From Plasmopara viticola (Eukaryota > Oomycota > Peronosporomycetes > Peronosporales > Peronosporaceae), in the NCBI GenBank assembly GCA_001695595.3, contig MBPM02000009.1, forward strand, positions 1,364,001 through 1,428,000: 64,000 bases of DNA. The letters are read 5' to 3'. Both the position numbers and the translations under genes were made by a program. The notes beneath the pieces were generated by a model that saw nothing but the letters and a program-made list of their open reading frames with translations, did not search any database and was not told the origin of the DNA. This document shows, in pieces, positions 62,119 to 64,000 of the stretch (position 1 is the stretch's first letter; every line of letters starts with the position of its first letter).

Positions 62119-63330
62119 ATGGCAAACACCATTGAATATAAATGTTCTGTAGAACATTCGCAAGGGTATTCGCAGAATGAAAGCTTCGTATTTACGTGCA
62201 AAAGAACAAGGAGAGTTGGACACCGATCAGACGCTCAGATCAAAGCTATATGTGTTAAATACTCGTGTACGGAGATTCTAACTCCCAAGCTGCAACAGCA
62301 GCGTAAACGCGTACGTGAAAGCTGCGTAACAGGCTGTCAGTCTGCTATGATAATGCGAAGACAAGGAAATTGGTTCACTGGGTTGTTGAGGCCAATCAAC
62401 TCACACATGATCATGAGCGTTTTTGTGAATGCTACAGTGCATCCGCAAGGCCGAGCTACTGGGTCGCTGAGCGGCAACAAATTTCGAATTACTGTCGGTC
62501 GAGTTTGGCTCTTATGTGTATTGTCGCGTCAATGCGCGATAGTGATGTCACCATAACACCTCGTGATGTATACAACATTCGCGACGCGGAACGTTGGCAT
62601 CTGTTACATTCTAGTACACCACCGACTGCTCTTCTTGATGGTCTAGAATCAGCAAGTCTTTGTGCGCCATACTATACACAATTTGACGTAGAACGGCGAC
62701 TAACGCCACCGTTCATCATTTCTTCGGCAGCGAAAGAAATATGCTGCATATTTAGCGCTGGGAAATCGGGTTGTTGGACTCTTCTTAGGAATCAAACCGT
62801 CTTGTACTTCCTCTTATGCACGTGGCGGGGTTAGCTCGATAAGACTCCTACATTTGTTAACATATTATGGCTGGAATAACGGCCGACGACTATCTTTGGG
62901 CAATAAGGCTCTTAAAGCATACATTCGTGGACTTGTTGGTGTCTCCATTGACTCATGAACGCTCTTGACGATGTATTTTTTTAGGCTAAAATCTCCTGCC
63001 TCGTTGGCATATCAGCAAAAAAACATCCTTGCCCCAGTGCACGACGTTCGTATCAATGGAGGCATTCCAGGAGCTCACGAGCCAATTCAATTCGTTAGTG
63101 ATATCGCCAACGACTGGCATATACCAGCGTCGGTTTACCAATATTCGAGAGGCTTTTGCGCGTCAAGTGATGACATACTTTAAGGAGGCTTGGCTTGCGT
63201 AAAGGACAAAGTTGTCTCTGCTTTTTTGCGCGGCAAATTGCATTTTGGCCATACAACAACCTCACGAGTGAAGAGTGCATACTATGCGTTTGGTCAGTCT
63301 CAACGATCGATTAGTTGACTGTAGATACAG
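62119..63330 (+). pseudogene. MULE/FAR1-like transposase relic
   Basis: Fragments in different plus-strand frames match the MULE/FAR1-type transposase common in oomycete genomes. One segment (about 62370-62760) reads WVVEANQLTHDHERFCECY, then TPRDVYNIRDAERWHLLHSS and PPTALLDGLESA, the domain between the FAR1-like DNA-binding region and the DDE core. A second (about 63160-63290) reads YFKEAWLA, then LHFGHTTTSRVKSAYYAF across frame changes, the conserved C-terminal block before the SWIM zinc finger. The catalytic centre between them is largely missing or scrambled, and stops are frequent, so the element is inactive. It adjoins the repeats at the window edge and the EML pseudogene. Confidence 0.7.
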
Positions 63331-63533
63331 CTTTTCGGCTGGCTTGCGATAGCAAGTTGCTACCACCAAACTGCAAAACACACGAAAGCGCGCAATCGCC
63401 GATGTGCAGTTCGGCCAATTTTTTGCCGGGACAATGAGGAAGATTTCGGGGGGGGGGCGATCAGAAGGACTGACAAAGTATGTTTGTCTCAAAATTTGAT
63501 CATCCGTGCAAATCTTGAGCAGCCGTGACATCA

Positions 63534-64000
63534 GTAAAAAGCCTCACCCGTGACGATTTTAATTTGCATTGGTGGCTCTTCCAATTTTCTCGGGAGACGA
63601 CAATCGTTCCACCGCACTGAGTAACCGTCCCGGATGGAAACGTTTTTGATACCACGGAGGTATGAGGTCGTGGACGTCTATCAGGATAGACTCAGCGCAA
63701 TTTATCGCAGTTTGAGGTGGTTGAGACATCCTTTCGACCACAAAGACGAAGCGAAAACTGTGAGGGGACGGGACACAACAGAAGACGGTGCAATGAACCT
63801 CTTGGTATCATTGTTAATGCCGATGCGGCTCACACAACCATCAGTAAAAGGTTTCACCCGTGACGATTTCGATTTGCATTAGTGGCTCATTCAACCTTCT
63901 CGGAAGACAACAGCCGTACCACCGCACCGATTAGCCGTCCCGGATGGAAGCGTTTTTGATACCATAAAGGTACGAGGTCGTGGACGTCTATCAGGATAGA
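63534..64000. repeat. imperfect direct repeat, about 157 bp in two copies 310 bp apart
   Basis: The segment 63534-63690 recurs at 63844-64000 with scattered substitutions. Both copies contain CACCCGTGACGATTT, a run near GGAAGACAACAG or GGGAGACGACAA, CCGTCCCGGATGGAA, CGTTTTTGATACCA and GAGGTCGTGGACGTCTATC. Both end in AGGATAGA, the last base of the window, so the second copy is probably truncated by the window edge. The 310-bp period suggests a tandem array or a terminal repeat of the neighbouring transposase relic. Confidence 0.85.

Overview
The window looks like nuclear DNA of an oomycete, most likely a Peronosporales species (Phytophthora or a downy mildew). The evidence is spliced eukaryotic genes with very short introns (55-87 bp, mostly GT-AG, often with a CTGAC/CTAAC-like branch site), compact gene islands with 80-140 bp between genes, and long AT-rich gene-free tracts holding only decayed relics. 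The gene content also fits: fungal/plant-type threonine synthase, selenocysteine synthase, CLU, CAND1, kinesin-2 KAP3 and an HDEL-tailed MESD. KAP3 implies flagella, so the species probably makes zoospores. I cannot name the species from sequence alone.

Layout. 1-4634: gene-free, relic-like. 4635-7652: convergent pair, threonine synthase (+) and a Rab11-like GTPase with long extensions (-). 7653-23065: about 15 kb without a recognisable gene, containing a foldback/MITE-like element (11625-11810), palindromes and short direct repeats. 23066-28812: convergent pair, five-exon SepSecS (+) and intronless CLU (-). 28813-39090: a second gene desert with a 3 x 384-bp satellite array (31183-32334) and a hairpin related to the foldback element (33777-33829). 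39091-58288: dense island in the order HINT (+), HD phosphohydrolase (-), KAP3 (+), a 1378-aa protein of unknown family with tandem repeats (-), ARL2 (-), a Ser/Pro-rich protein (+), CHMP5/VPS60 (+), ABCF2/ARB1 (+), MESD (+), CAND1 (-). 58595-64000: decay zone with an EML-type WD-repeat pseudogene, a MULE/FAR1-like transposase relic and a duplicated repeat at the window edge.

The genes are mostly housekeeping and form no single operon-like pathway. Themes are protein folding and trafficking (MESD, CHMP5, Rab, ARL2), ribosome biogenesis and translation (ABCF2, SepSecS, CLU), ubiquitin-ligase exchange (CAND1) and microtubules/flagella (KAP3, ARL2, the dead EML). Exon structures were worked out by hand from splice consensus, frame continuity and remembered family alignments. 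The most novel item is the 1378-aa protein at 42946-47414: it carries at least six degenerate beta-beta-alpha repeats and matches no family I recognise.
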